DNA of 64,000 bases. It comes from Thalassobius sp049116315 (lineage in GTDB: Bacteria; Pseudomonadota; Alphaproteobacteria; Rhodobacterales; Rhodobacteraceae). The stretch lies in assembly GCA_049116315.1 (NCBI GenBank), contig JAGDZD010000015.1, positions 62,001 to 126,000 of the forward strand. Direction: 5' to 3'. The notes below the pieces were generated by a model. That model was not told the DNA's origin. It did no database searches and was given only the letters and a program-made list of their open reading frames with translations. Each line of letters begins with the position of its first letter. Within the stretch, counting starts at the first letter, position 1. Position numbers and translations under genes: made by a program. Positions 42,442-51,419 of this stretch are shown one piece after another.

Positions 42442-43707
42442 GTGAGCAGTCGCACGCTATTGCCGTTGGAAACCGAAACACTAGAGGTAAAGAACCGCTG
42501 TGTTTTGGTGGTGGATGATAGCCGGCTGCAAAGACGCATCTTAACGGCCTCTCTGAAACGCTGGGGCTATGAAATTATTGAGGCAGAAACAGGGGAAGAA
42601 GCGCTGAAAATCTGTGCTGAAATCCAACCTGATATTGTGCTGAGCGACTGGATGATGCCGGGCATGGATGGGTTGGAGTTTTGCCAGACATTTCGCAAAT
42701 TGCCGCGTGAAAACTATGGGTACTTTGTGTTGCTGACCTCCAAAAGTGAAAAGGAGGCTGTGGCGAAAGGGTTAGATTGCGGTGCAGATGATTTTCTGAC
42801 CAAACCAGTGGACGGATCTGAACTGCGGGCCCGTTTGAATGCGGGCGAGCGGATCTTGCAAATGGAACGCGAGCTGACGGAAAAAAACACGCTGATCGGC
42901 GCCACTTTGGCAGAGCTTCAAAAACTTTATGATGAAATTGACAGTGACCTGCTCGAGGCCAAGAAACTCCAGCAGTCGCTTATCCGCGAGAGCTATCATG
43001 ACTTTGATTCGGCCAAAGTGTCTTTGCTGCTGCAATCCAGCGGGCATGTCGGTGGTGATCTTGTTGGGGTCTTTCCAATCGATGATCAAAGCATTGGGCT
43101 TTTTGCCATCGATGTTTCGGGCCATGGGATCAGCTCGGCGCTGATGACGGCGCGATTGGCGGGGGTGCTGTCTTCGACTGTGCCGGACCAGAACATCGCG
43201 CTTGAGAAACAAGAAAACGGCAGTTTCATAGCGCTTCCGCCGTCCGAAGTGGTGAGCAAACTCAATCAGATGGTTTTAACCGAGATGGAGACCGAACACT
43301 ATTTTACGCTGTTGTTGGCCCAGCTTGATTTGACCTCTGGCAAGGTGGTGATGTGTCAGGCTGGTCATCCCCACCCCGTGGTTCAGCGCCGCGACGGATC
43401 GTGTGAAATTACCGGCGTTGGCGGCATGCCAGTGGGGCTGTTTGAAAAAGCAACGTTTGACCAATACGAAATGACGCTGCGCCCGGGGGATCGTTTGTTC
43501 ATTCCCTCGGATGGGATCACAGAATGCCCCGATGCCAACGGGGAAATGCTGGACACACAGGGGTTGTTCCCGATGTTGACAGAGATTTCACATCTGGGTG
43601 GGCCGGCGTTTCTGGATGCTTTTGTCTGGCGATTGTCCGACTACACCGGGTCTGACAGTTTCGGTGACGATGTTTCTGCCATCTTGCTTGAATTTGACGG
43701 TGGTTAG
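42442..43707 (+). CDS. Response regulator with PP2C-type (SpoIIE/RsbU-like) phosphatase domain
   Basis: The 421-residue protein starts with a receiver domain: acidic pair Asp25-Asp26 in VLVVDDSRLQRR, phospho-acceptor Asp69 in IVLSDWMMPGMDG, Thr99 and Lys121 in DDFLTKPVDG. A coiled coil covers about residues 136-178 (LTEKNTLIGATLAELQKLYD). The PP2C/SpoIIE phosphatase follows, with metal-binding segments SSGHVGGDLVGVF, LFAIDVSGHGISSALM and LFIPSDGITECPD. Such proteins dephosphorylate anti-sigma factor antagonists when phosphorylated themselves. The start is GTG 42442; the ATG just before it meets a stop at once. The gene is divergent from the Hpt gene, and no anti-sigma factor or antagonist gene is adjacent. 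Confidence 0.92.
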   Translation: MSSRTLLPLETETLEVKNRCVLVVDDSRLQRRILTASLKRWGYEIIEAETGEEALKICAEIQPDIVLSDWMMPGMDGLEFCQTFRKLPRENYGYFVLLTSKSEKEAVAKGLDCGADDFLTKPVDGSELRARLNAGERILQMERELTEKNTLIGATLAELQKLYDEIDSDLLEAKKLQQSLIRESYHDFDSAKVSLLLQSSGHVGGDLVGVFPIDDQSIGLFAIDVSGHGISSALMTARLAGVLSSTVPDQNIALEKQENGSFIALPPSEVVSKLNQMVLTEMETEHYFTLLLAQLDLTSGKVVMCQAGHPHPVVQRRDGSCEITGVGGMPVGLFEKATFDQYEMTLRPGDRLFIPSDGITECPDANGEMLDTQGLFPMLTEISHLGGPAFLDAFVWRLSDYTGSDSFGDDVSAILLEFDGG

Positions 43708-44138
43708 AGCGTTTGCGCCAAGAAATGCGCATCGCCCTCATTGCCAAGGGCACCCAAGGCGGCCTGCGCGGGCATCCAAACTGCGGTGTGGCCCGGTTCA
43801 GAGGGTTCTGACAATTTTCGGCCGGGGCGGGCGACATAGATTGTGCACAGCTTTTCGGCCCAGATTTCATACTCAGGCATAAAGGTAAAGCGACGGAACG
43901 CACCGAGGCGCCGAGGGGCTGACATAGTCCAACCGGTCTCTTCTGCCACCTCTCGGTGCAGGGCGGGAATGGGTGATTCGCCGGGATCAATCCCGCCGCC
44001 GGGCAGTTGAAATTCGGGGAAGGGGTGTGACTGATGGGTCAGCAAAACATCGTTCCCGCGCGGCAAAATCACATAAGCTCCTGCACGAAGTACATATTTA
44101 CGGCCCTGCTCAGGTGGGGTTCCGATGCGTAAAATCAT
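43704..44138 (-). CDS. NUDIX hydrolase
   Basis: The 144-residue protein contains the Nudix box with GGGIDPGESPIPALHREV followed by AEETGW, so it hydrolyses some nucleoside diphosphate derivative with Mg2+. The N-terminal strand region RAGAYVILPRGNDVLLT is typical. The substrate is not predictable from the sequence. Its 3' end overlaps the response regulator gene by four bases in convergent orientation. It is divergent from hslO. Confidence 0.87.
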   Translation of the reverse strand: MILRIGTPPEQGRKYVLRAGAYVILPRGNDVLLTHQSHPFPEFQLPGGGIDPGESPIPALHREVAEETGWTMSAPRRLGAFRRFTFMPEYEIWAEKLCTIYVARPGRKLSEPSEPGHTAVWMPAQAALGALGNEGDAHFLAQTL

Positions 44139-44216
44139 CTACAGCCTCTCTTGGTCTCTCGCTTGCGACACCTATATGGAGCCTGTATGCCAACGCCAAG
44201 CGCATAAGGAAACCCA

Positions 44217-45212
44217 ATGACACTTGGTAACAAAATTGCCTGGGACGATACTGTCATCCCGTTCCAACTTGATAAATCTGATATCCGCGGACGCGTAGCG
44301 CGTTTGGACGGCTTGCTGAGTGATGTTCTAAAGCAGCACGATTACCCGCCTGTGGTCGAAGCGCTGGTCGCCGAAATGGCCATGCTCACCGCCCTGATTG
44401 GCCAAACAATCGAGCTGCGCTGGAAACTGTCGCTGCAGGTTCAGGCCAAAGGTGCGGTTCGCATGATTGCGACGGATTACTATGGCCCCGAAGAAGAGGG
44501 CGGTTCGGCGCGCATTCGGGCCTATGCCAGCTATGATGAGGATGCGTTGAGTGACGGCACCCCGTTTGAGCAACTGCAAGAAGGGTATTTTGCGATCTTG
44601 ATCGATCAGGGCAAAGGCATGGTGCCTTATCAGGGTCTGACACCGATTTCAGGAACCTCCTTGTCTGATTGTGCCGAGGCCTATTTTGCCCAGTCCGAAC
44701 AGCTTGCAACGCGGTTTGAGCTGAGCTTTGGCAAATCAAGCGAACCGGGTGTGGCCGAGCATTGGCGCGCTGGCGGTGTAATGCTGCAGCACATGCCAAA
44801 AGCGTCTCCCTTTGCCAAAGGCAACGAGGCCACCGGGGATGACGGTTTGCTGCACGCACGCGATCTGATGGATGGCGACGCGGAAGAGAACTGGAATCGC
44901 GCCAATATTTTGCTGTCTTCGGTCGAAGACATGGAGCTGATTGGTCCACATGTGACACCCACCGATTTGCTTGTGCGGCTGTTTCACGAGGAACAACCCC
45001 GGGTCTATGACGCCCAATCGGTCAAATTTGGCTGCAGCTGTTCCGAAGAGCGTGTGCGACAGACCTTGTCGATCTATTCGGCCAAGGAAATCCAAACCAT
45101 GATGACAGACGATGGTCGGGTGACGGCGGATTGTCAGTTCTGTGGTGCGAAATACGACCTTGATCCTGCCACCGTAGGGAAAGAGGCCAAAGGGGCGTCG
45201 GGTGACGTCTGA
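44217..45212 (+). CDS. hslO: Redox-regulated chaperone Hsp33
   Basis: This 331-residue cytoplasmic holdase is activated by oxidation when it releases zinc. The C-terminal zinc site is KFGCSCSEERV followed about 33 residues later by DCQFCGAKYDL (C-x-C and C-x2-C). The substrate-binding domain shows VARLDGLLSDVLKQHDYP, VEALVAEMAMLTALIGQTI, and IDQGKGMVPYQGLTPISG. The length of about 330 is at the long end for Hsp33. The following NUDIX gene starts 11 bases before its stop, and the CCA gene follows that, so the three form one operon. Confidence 0.96.
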   Translation: MTLGNKIAWDDTVIPFQLDKSDIRGRVARLDGLLSDVLKQHDYPPVVEALVAEMAMLTALIGQTIELRWKLSLQVQAKGAVRMIATDYYGPEEEGGSARIRAYASYDEDALSDGTPFEQLQEGYFAILIDQGKGMVPYQGLTPISGTSLSDCAEAYFAQSEQLATRFELSFGKSSEPGVAEHWRAGGVMLQHMPKASPFAKGNEATGDDGLLHARDLMDGDAEENWNRANILLSSVEDMELIGPHVTPTDLLVRLFHEEQPRVYDAQSVKFGCSCSEERVRQTLSIYSAKEIQTMMTDDGRVTADCQFCGAKYDLDPATVGKEAKGASGDV

Positions 45213-45813
45213 TCAGATCACCCAACAGATCATCCACGTGAAGGCTGCGCTTGAGAAGACAAGCGCAGCCTCGTCGGATTTTGATCTAAACCCGGATGTG
45301 GTGTTGCCCGCGGGGCAAAAACTACGTTCGGCGGCTGTTCTGGTGGGGTTGGTGCCGCGTGACGGTGCGCTGCAGGTTATTCTGACAAAACGATCGTCAA
45401 AGCTTAAGCATCATCCGGGGCAAATTGCGTTTCCCGGCGGCAAAGTTGAAGACAGCGATGCCGATGTTGTGGCCGCCGCCCTGCGCGAAGCCCAAGAAGA
45501 AGTGGGAATGCCCCCTGAAATGGTCGAGGTTCTTGGCCAGCTGCCGTCTCATGAAACGGTGACCGGATTTACCATGACACCGGTGCTTGCCTTAGTGGAT
45601 GACCGGTTTGTGGCCACTGCTGACCCCAGCGAAGTGGCCGAGGTGTTTGAAGTTCCGCTTGCGCATCTGTCGGATCCCAGCCGGTTTGCCATTCAGTCGC
45701 GTCGCTGGCGGGGCCAACAGCGTCACTATTTCACGGTTCCCTTTGGTCCCTACTATATTTGGGGGGCAACCGCCCGGATTCTGCGTGGTCTTGCCGAACG
45801 GATGTCCACATGA
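45202..45813 (+). CDS. NUDIX hydrolase, coenzyme A pyrophosphatase type
   Basis: The 203-residue product belongs to the CoA-specific Nudix subfamily. It has RSAAVLVGLVPRDGALQVIL, TKRSSKLKHHPGQIAFPGGK with the LxxHxGQxxFPGG element of CoA pyrophosphatases, and the Nudix box core REAQEEVG, then HETVTGFTMTPVLALV. The reaction would split CoA into phosphopantetheine and 3',5'-ADP. The start is GTG 45202 inside the end of hslO. An 11-base-pair inverted repeat lies in codons 14-24. The CCA nucleotidyltransferase gene overlaps its stop by four bases. Confidence 0.92.
   Translation: MTSDQITQQIIHVKAALEKTSAASSDFDLNPDVVLPAGQKLRSAAVLVGLVPRDGALQVILTKRSSKLKHHPGQIAFPGGKVEDSDADVVAAALREAQEEVGMPPEMVEVLGQLPSHETVTGFTMTPVLALVDDRFVATADPSEVAEVFEVPLAHLSDPSRFAIQSRRWRGQQRHYFTVPFGPYYIWGATARILRGLAERMST
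45242..45271 (+). repeat. Perfect 11-bp inverted repeat inside the CoA NUDIX gene
   Basis: AGGCTGCGCTT and AAGCGCAGCCT are separated by the eight bases GAGAAGAC. It lies ahead of the conserved domain, in codons that encode KAALEKTSAAS, and could form a strong stem in the mRNA just after the hslO stop. Confidence 0.5.
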
Positions 45814-46964
45814 AGGTGACAGGGGCGTGGATTTCTCAGCCAGCCAGTCAGGCGGTTTTTCGATTTCTGCGCGATGCCGGCCATGAGGCCTATTTTGTTG
45901 GGGGCTGTGTGCGCAATGCTTTGATGGGCGTGCCGGTGAATGACCTTGATATTTCGACGGATGCGACCCCAGAAACGGTGATGCGTCTGGCCACAGCGGC
46001 GGGTCTGCATGCTGTGCCCACCGGGATTGATCATGGCACTGTGACGGTGGTTTCCGATCATATTCAGTTTGAGATCACGACCTATCGACGCGACGTTGAA
46101 ACCGATGGGCGCCATGCTGTGGTGGCCTTTGCGAAAACCATCGAAGAAGACGCGCGCCGCCGTGATTTCACAATGAATGCGCTTTATGCCGATGCTGACG
46201 GCACCGTCGTTGATCCCTTGGGCAGCGGATTAAAGGATCTGAGCCAGCGTGCGCTTCGGTTCATCGAGGATCCTGACATGCGTATCCGCGAAGATTACTT
46301 GCGGATCCTGCGGTTCTTTCGGTTCTCTGCTTGGTACGGGGATCCGATGACGGGGATGGATCCCGATGCTTTGGCGGCGATTTCGTCGAATCTGGCTGGA
46401 TTAGAGACGCTTTCGCGCGAACGGGTCGGATCCGAAGTGATCAAGCTGTTGAGTGCAAAAGATCCGGCACCGGCGCTGGCGACGATGCAAATGATTGGCG
46501 TTTTGACGATGATTTTGCCCGGTGCTGATCACAAAGCCATTGGCCCCCTAACACTGGCCGAGGCGCAGGCAGATGCTGACCCCGATCCGATCTGTCGTTT
46601 GGCAGCACTTGGGGGCAATGTCGAAGGCAACGACCTGCGTTTGGCCAATGTTCAAAAACGCGATCTTGCGCTGTTTCGGGGCGAAATAGGCTCTGTTATT
46701 GGAGCAGGAGAACTTGGCTACCGCTATGGGTATTTCAAGGCGGTCACTATCTTGATGTTGCGATCCGCGATGCTGGAGCACCCGTTCTCGCACACTGATT
46801 TGCCTGTGGCCAAGGCGGGATCCGACGCGGTTTTCCCCGTCAAAGCCCAAGATTTGATGCCTGAATTCAGCGGCCCAACGCTTGGAAAGCGCCTCAAGGC
46901 TTTGGAAACATCCTGGATCAATTCCGGCTTTGAGAAGAGCAAAGAGCAACTGCTTGACGAATAG
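45810..46964 (+). CDS. CCA tRNA nucleotidyltransferase
   Basis: The 384-residue protein is a class II CCA-adding or poly(A)-polymerase-type enzyme that completes or repairs tRNA 3' ends. The head domain shows HEAYFVGGCVRNALMGVPVN and DLDISTDATPETV with the catalytic carboxylates, then ARRRDFTMNALYADADG, VVDPLGSGLKDL and the neck segment RIREDYLRILRFFRFSAWYG. The remaining C-terminal part is alpha-helical and variable. ATG 45810 overlaps the NUDIX stop (ATGA), which fixes the start. It is the last gene of the hslO operon. Confidence 0.95.
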   Translation: MKVTGAWISQPASQAVFRFLRDAGHEAYFVGGCVRNALMGVPVNDLDISTDATPETVMRLATAAGLHAVPTGIDHGTVTVVSDHIQFEITTYRRDVETDGRHAVVAFAKTIEEDARRRDFTMNALYADADGTVVDPLGSGLKDLSQRALRFIEDPDMRIREDYLRILRFFRFSAWYGDPMTGMDPDALAAISSNLAGLETLSRERVGSEVIKLLSAKDPAPALATMQMIGVLTMILPGADHKAIGPLTLAEAQADADPDPICRLAALGGNVEGNDLRLANVQKRDLALFRGEIGSVIGAGELGYRYGYFKAVTILMLRSAMLEHPFSHTDLPVAKAGSDAVFPVKAQDLMPEFSGPTLGKRLKALETSWINSGFEKSKEQLLDE

Positions 46965-47020
46965 CTATCTTGTCTCGCGGGAATGCGTGCTATCTGACCT
47001 TGGATAGAGATAGGTGATTT

Positions 47021-48865
47021 ATGACATTTGCAGATCGTTTGGTTTCTCCGTTCCGCCCAGCCTCAGGACCTCCGCCGCAAACTTTGGGGTCTTTCATGCG
47101 CTGGGCGCTGGCGGATTCTTGGGTTGGAATTGCCTTTGCTTCGGTCTTTGCATCGATCGCCGGGGCGATGGATGCGTTGACTGCGTTGTTGTTGGGCATG
47201 GTGATCGACTCGGCCATCGCAGCGGGGCCAGAGGCCTACTTTTCAAGCAGCAACATCGTCCTGATCCTTGTCGCTATTGGATTTTTCCTCGCGTTTCGGC
47301 CCTTTATCTTGGGCATGTCCGCCTTGGCGTTGGGCTATTTTCTGGTGCCAAACCTCAGCCCGCTGATCCTGTCGCGGCTACACCGCTGGACGCTTGGGCA
47401 ATCGGTTGAGTTCTTTGACAATGACTTTGCCGGCCGTATTGCGCAAAAGCAGATGCAAACGTCACAGGCCCTGACGCAGGTGGTGACAGAATGCATTCAC
47501 GTTGTGGCCTTTGCATTTGCCGCGGCGGTTGGATCGCTTGTGTTGCTGGCTTCGATTGATTGGCGCATTGGATTGGCCTTTCTGGCGTGGTTTTGTCTCT
47601 ATATCGTTGCGATCCGCTGGTTCTTGCCCCGCATTCGACACCATGCAAAGTCGCGCGCCGGCGCGCGCGCTATGGTATCGGGGCAAGTGGTGGATACGAT
47701 CACCAACATCAAAACGGTCAAGCTGTTTGCCCATGCAGATCACGAAGACAAAGCAGCGCTGAATGCGATGGATAAGTTCCGCCTGAAAGCGCGGGACTTT
47801 GGGGCGATCTCTGCATTGTTTCGCTTTGTTCTGATGACGGTTGGGGGCTTGCTGCCTGTGGTGCTAACCGGCGGAGCTTTGTGGCTTTGGACAAGTGGGG
47901 CCGCTTCGGCTGGTGAGATTGCCACGGCCGGGACCATTTCTTTGCGGATTGCGCAGATGACAGGATGGTTCAGCTTTTCTCTAATGGGAATTTATTCCAA
48001 CATTGGTGAAGTTGAGGACGGGCTGAAAACGCTGACAGCCCGGACCCGACTAGAGGATTCTCGCTCTGCGACAGAGCTGAGCGTGCCCAAAGGCAGCATC
48101 ACCTTGCAGGATGTCAGCTTTGCCTATGGCCGAGAGGCTGGTGGCGTTTCAGACGTCCAACTCACCATCGCACCGGGCGAAAAACTGGGCATCGTCGGGG
48201 CGTCAGGCGCTGGCAAGTCGACTTTGGTCGCATTGCTATTGCGCCTATATGACCCAGAAACGGGCAAGGTGCAGATTGATGAGCAAGACCTGCGCGATGT
48301 CACGCAGGAAAGCCTGCGTCGCCACATTGGGATGGTCACGCAGGAAACGGCGATGTTCAATCGCTCCGCGCGTGAGAACATTCTTTACGGACGCCCGGAT
48401 GCGACCGATGCAGAGATGGTCGAAGCTGCGCAAAAGGCTGAGGCGGATGTCTTTATTCGCGACCTCAAAGATCACGAAGATCGGGCCGGGTATGAGGCGC
48501 ATCTCGGTGAACGAGGGGTTAAGCTTTCTGGCGGTCAACGTCAGCGAATCGCTTTGGCACGCGCCATCCTTAAAGATGCGCCGATTTTGATCCTAGACGA
48601 AGCAACCAGTGCTCTGGACAGCGAGGTTGAAGCGGCGATCCAAACCGCGCTGGAACGGGTGATGGAGGGCAAAACCGTTCTGGCGATTGCGCACCGCCTG
48701 TCGACGATTGCCCAGATGGACCGCATCATTGTGATGGATCAGGGTCGAATCGTGGAACAGGGCACCCATGAAGAGTTGTTGATGATGAAAGGTCTTTACG
48801 CGCGCTATTGGGATCGGCAATCGGGCGGATTTATCGGGGCTGATCTCACAGCGGCCGCAGAATAG
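47021..48865 (+). CDS. ABC transporter, fused membrane and ATP-binding domains (exporter type)
   Basis: The 614-residue protein is a half-transporter of the exporter class that should act as a dimer in the inner membrane. About six membrane segments occupy residues 25-320. The ATPase domain follows with Walker A GIVGASGAGKSTLVALLLRL near residue 390, Q-loop VTQETAMFNRSARENILYG, signature LSGGQRQRIALARAIL, Walker B PILILDEATSALDSEVE and the H-loop LAIAHRLSTI. Sequence style is that of multidrug or lipid exporters; the substrate is unknown. It stands between the CCA gene and an RNA methyltransferase gene, neither of which indicates a substrate. Confidence 0.92.
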   Translation: MTFADRLVSPFRPASGPPPQTLGSFMRWALADSWVGIAFASVFASIAGAMDALTALLLGMVIDSAIAAGPEAYFSSSNIVLILVAIGFFLAFRPFILGMSALALGYFLVPNLSPLILSRLHRWTLGQSVEFFDNDFAGRIAQKQMQTSQALTQVVTECIHVVAFAFAAAVGSLVLLASIDWRIGLAFLAWFCLYIVAIRWFLPRIRHHAKSRAGARAMVSGQVVDTITNIKTVKLFAHADHEDKAALNAMDKFRLKARDFGAISALFRFVLMTVGGLLPVVLTGGALWLWTSGAASAGEIATAGTISLRIAQMTGWFSFSLMGIYSNIGEVEDGLKTLTARTRLEDSRSATELSVPKGSITLQDVSFAYGREAGGVSDVQLTIAPGEKLGIVGASGAGKSTLVALLLRLYDPETGKVQIDEQDLRDVTQESLRRHIGMVTQETAMFNRSARENILYGRPDATDAEMVEAAQKAEADVFIRDLKDHEDRAGYEAHLGERGVKLSGGQRQRIALARAILKDAPILILDEATSALDSEVEAAIQTALERVMEGKTVLAIAHRLSTIAQMDRIIVMDQGRIVEQGTHEELLMMKGLYARYWDRQSGGFIGADLTAAAE

Positions 48866-48902
48866 GGCTTTTGTAAAATTGGCTGTCGGGCTAGGTCAGG
48901 GC

Positions 48903-50126
48903 ATGACTGAAATTACCATCACCCGACTGGGTCACCAAGGCGACGGGATCGCCGACGGCCCCATCTTTGCCGCGCAGACTTTGCCCGGTGAAACTGTCAC
49001 CGGCGTCTTGGATGGCACCCGGCTGACCAATATCCGCATTGTGACCCCTTCGGATCAACGTGTTGCTGCCCCGTGCCGACACTATAAGACCTGCGGTGGC
49101 TGTCAGATGCAGCACGCGACGGATGACTTTGTTGCTGATTGGAAGATCGGTGTGGTGCGCCATGCCTTGGCCGCACAGGACTTGGAAACGGTTTTTCGCG
49201 ACATCAAAACCTCTGCGCCTAGAACGCGCCGCCGGGCGACGCTGTCAGCCAAGCGGACCAAAAAGGGTGCGATGGCTGGATTTCACGCCAAAGGCTCGGA
49301 TGTGATGGTGCAAATCCCAGAATGTCATCTGCTGCATCCAGATCTGATGGCGGCCATCCCAGCGGCAGAAAAGCTTTCGATTGTTGGCAGCAGTCGTAAG
49401 GCCGAGCTGAGCGTTCAAGCCACGCTGTCTTTGGTTGGTTTGGATTTGGCTGTGACGGGCGGTAAGCCTTTGGACGACAATTTGCGTGTTGCGTTGTCGG
49501 CTGTTGTGGAAGAGTTCAAGCTGGCGCGATTGACTTGGGGGGACGAAGTTTTGGCCCAACGCGAACCGCCGGTGCATTTGTTTGGCAACGCCAAAGTGGC
49601 GCCCCCGGCCGGAAGCTTTTTGCAGGCGACCAAAGATGGCGAAGCGGCTTTACTTGCGTCGGTGACCGAAATTGTGGGCGAGGCGGCTAAGGTTGCGGAT
49701 CTCTTTGCGGGCTGTGGAACTTTTGCACTGCCGATGGCTAAGACGGCAGAAATCCACGCGGTTGAAGGGGATCGCGAGATGATGGCCGCATTGGATTTGG
49801 GCTGGCGTCGTGCAACAGGCCTTAAGAAGATCACCCATGCTGCGCGGGATCTGTTTCGCCGTCCATTGATGCCGGATGAATTGGAAAAATTTGACGCGGT
49901 GGTTCTGGATCCACCCCGAGCCGGAGCCGAGGCGCAGGTCGAAGAATTGGCCAAATCCAAAGTGCCTGTTTTGGCCTTTGTGTCGTGTAACCCCGTGACC
50001 TTTGCGCGCGAGGCCCGCACCCTGTGTGACGCGGGATATCAGCTTGAATGGGTGCAGGTGGTTGATCAGTTCCGCTGGTCTTCGCACATTGAACTCGTGG
50101 CCAAATTTTCGCGCACATCTGCGTGA
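48903..50126 (+). CDS. Class I SAM-dependent RNA methyltransferase (TrmA/RlmC/RlmD family)
   Basis: The 407-residue enzyme should methylate a uridine at C5 in rRNA or tRNA. A TRAM domain opens the protein (ITRLGHQGDGIADGPIFAA), followed by an iron-sulfur motif CRHYKTCGGCQMQH, with a further Cys (IPECHLLHPDL). The methyltransferase core has VADLFAGCGTFALPMAKTAE, VVLDPPRAGAEAQ and FVSCNPVTFAREARTL with the catalytic cysteine. The exact target (RlmD, RlmC or TrmA) cannot be settled by eye. The start ATG 48903 lies after TCAGGGC. It follows the ABC gene by 37 bases. Confidence 0.92.
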   Translation: MTEITITRLGHQGDGIADGPIFAAQTLPGETVTGVLDGTRLTNIRIVTPSDQRVAAPCRHYKTCGGCQMQHATDDFVADWKIGVVRHALAAQDLETVFRDIKTSAPRTRRRATLSAKRTKKGAMAGFHAKGSDVMVQIPECHLLHPDLMAAIPAAEKLSIVGSSRKAELSVQATLSLVGLDLAVTGGKPLDDNLRVALSAVVEEFKLARLTWGDEVLAQREPPVHLFGNAKVAPPAGSFLQATKDGEAALLASVTEIVGEAAKVADLFAGCGTFALPMAKTAEIHAVEGDREMMAALDLGWRRATGLKKITHAARDLFRRPLMPDELEKFDAVVLDPPRAGAEAQVEELAKSKVPVLAFVSCNPVTFAREARTLCDAGYQLEWVQVVDQFRWSSHIELVAKFSRTSA

Positions 50127-50193
50127 AGGGTCAATAAGCGCTATAGATGTGTGCCCAACCGCGTTAGTTTGGGCAAAAATCGCGGAGCAGAAA

Positions 50194-50694
50194 ATGCGTG
50201 TTGTCAGGTTGTTTTGTTTGGCGCTGGCCCTTGTTGGGCTGGCGGCATGTTCGGGCCCTTCAAAGTTCAAATCCTACTCTGGCCCCGAGGTCACCAGCGT
50301 TGTCGTCAACAAGGGCGCGCGCAAGATGTACCTGTTGCACAATGACGAGGTGCTTGAATCTTATCGGATTGGTCTGGGGTTCGCGCCGGCTGGGCACAAA
50401 GGGATCGAAGGTGACGGCAAAACCCCTGAGGGGCAGTATTTCATCGATCGCCGCAATCCAAACAGTCAGTTTCATTTATCGCTGGGCATTTCTTATCCAA
50501 ACGCCGAAGACGTGGCCCGCGCTGAGGCGGCGGGTGAAGATCCGGGTGGGGAAATCTTTATTCATGGCCGTCCCAAGGACGTGCCCCGCGAGCTGATCGA
50601 TTGGACGGCGGGCTGCATTGCAGTCACCAACCGTCAAATGGAACAGATTTATGCGATGGTAAAGAACGGCACGCCGATCTGGATCAACCCCTAA
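50194..50694 (+). CDS. L,D-transpeptidase (YkuD) lipoprotein
   Basis: The 166-residue protein has a lipoprotein signal peptide with lipobox LAAC (Cys19) and a YkuD domain: VTSVVVNKGARKMYLLHN, GDGKTPEGQYFIDRR, then IFIHGRPKDVP with His124 and DWTAGCIAVTNRQ with catalytic Cys141. Such enzymes make 3-3 cross-links in peptidoglycan or attach proteins to it. ATG 50194 has CGGAGC upstream. It is the first of a small envelope group: a CAP lipoprotein gene converges on it with only four bases between stops, and a second L,D-transpeptidase follows. Confidence 0.93.
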   Translation: MRVVRLFCLALALVGLAACSGPSKFKSYSGPEVTSVVVNKGARKMYLLHNDEVLESYRIGLGFAPAGHKGIEGDGKTPEGQYFIDRRNPNSQFHLSLGISYPNAEDVARAEAAGEDPGGEIFIHGRPKDVPRELIDWTAGCIAVTNRQMEQIYAMVKNGTPIWINP

Positions 50695-50698
50695 GTCC

Positions 50699-51247
50699 TT
50701 AGGTGGCGACATCCTCAGCAACAGTAGAGGCATCGCCGCCAACCACCATGGTCCACCAGATCTTGCCGTTTGATTCTTGGAACCAGGCAAAGCCCATGTT
50801 GGTTGCGGCAGGGTCCAAGATGACGCGACGGGTATCTTCACGTTCCATCCAAGCGCCAAGTGTCTCAATCTCGGTCTCGTAGGTTTCCGAGATGTTTTCC
50901 CCTAGCAGCGGCCCAAAGTACCCAGCGCGTTGAACGCGTTCAATGGGAGAGGACCCATCAGACCCAAAGTGCCACGGACGGTTTTGCACCGACATGTCGC
51001 GGGCGTGTGTGGCGGCGGCGGCGTTCAGCTGTGCGTTCAAATCAATTGCGCTGGCTCCGGCTGCGGACCGCAGGGCATTTACCGAATCGAGCATGCGGAA
51101 TTGAATGGCAGAGGTGTCGCCAGCGCGGATACGGTACAAACGCGGCAATGGTTTGCCATCAGGCCCCAAAGGCGTTTCCGTTGCTGTTGTGGTGCAGGCG
51201 GACAAAGTGACCACAGTGATGAGAATTAGGCTAATGAGACGCAGCAT
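50699..51247 (-). CDS. CAP/SCP-domain lipoprotein
   Basis: The 182-residue product has a lipoprotein signal (lipobox TLSAC, Cys18) and a CAP domain of the bacterial SCP-like type: MLDSVNALRSAAGASAIDLN, AAAATHARDMSVQNRPWHFG, GENISETYETEIETLGAWM, and ATNMGFAWFQESNGKIWWTM, which contain the usual His and Glu pocket residues. The function of bacterial CAP proteins is poorly defined; many are in the envelope. It converges on the L,D-transpeptidase lipoprotein gene (four bases apart) and is divergent from the second L,D-transpeptidase gene. Confidence 0.88.
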   Translation of the reverse strand: MLRLISLILITVVTLSACTTTATETPLGPDGKPLPRLYRIRAGDTSAIQFRMLDSVNALRSAAGASAIDLNAQLNAAAATHARDMSVQNRPWHFGSDGSSPIERVQRAGYFGPLLGENISETYETEIETLGAWMEREDTRRVILDPAATNMGFAWFQESNGKIWWTMVVGGDASTVAEDVAT

Positions 51248-51419
51248 AGAAGATCACCTGTAATTTTTAATAAGACCTAGCGGGTGCGGCGTGTCGATTC
51301 AAACCCACATTGATGTTACATGAGCATTTAACAGGTGTTTGATTTGCGACTGAGGCATTCGCGCCATATTATCCGGCTCAAAGCTGTGAAACAGCAGCAA
51401 TTGGAGGCTACGTAGTGCT

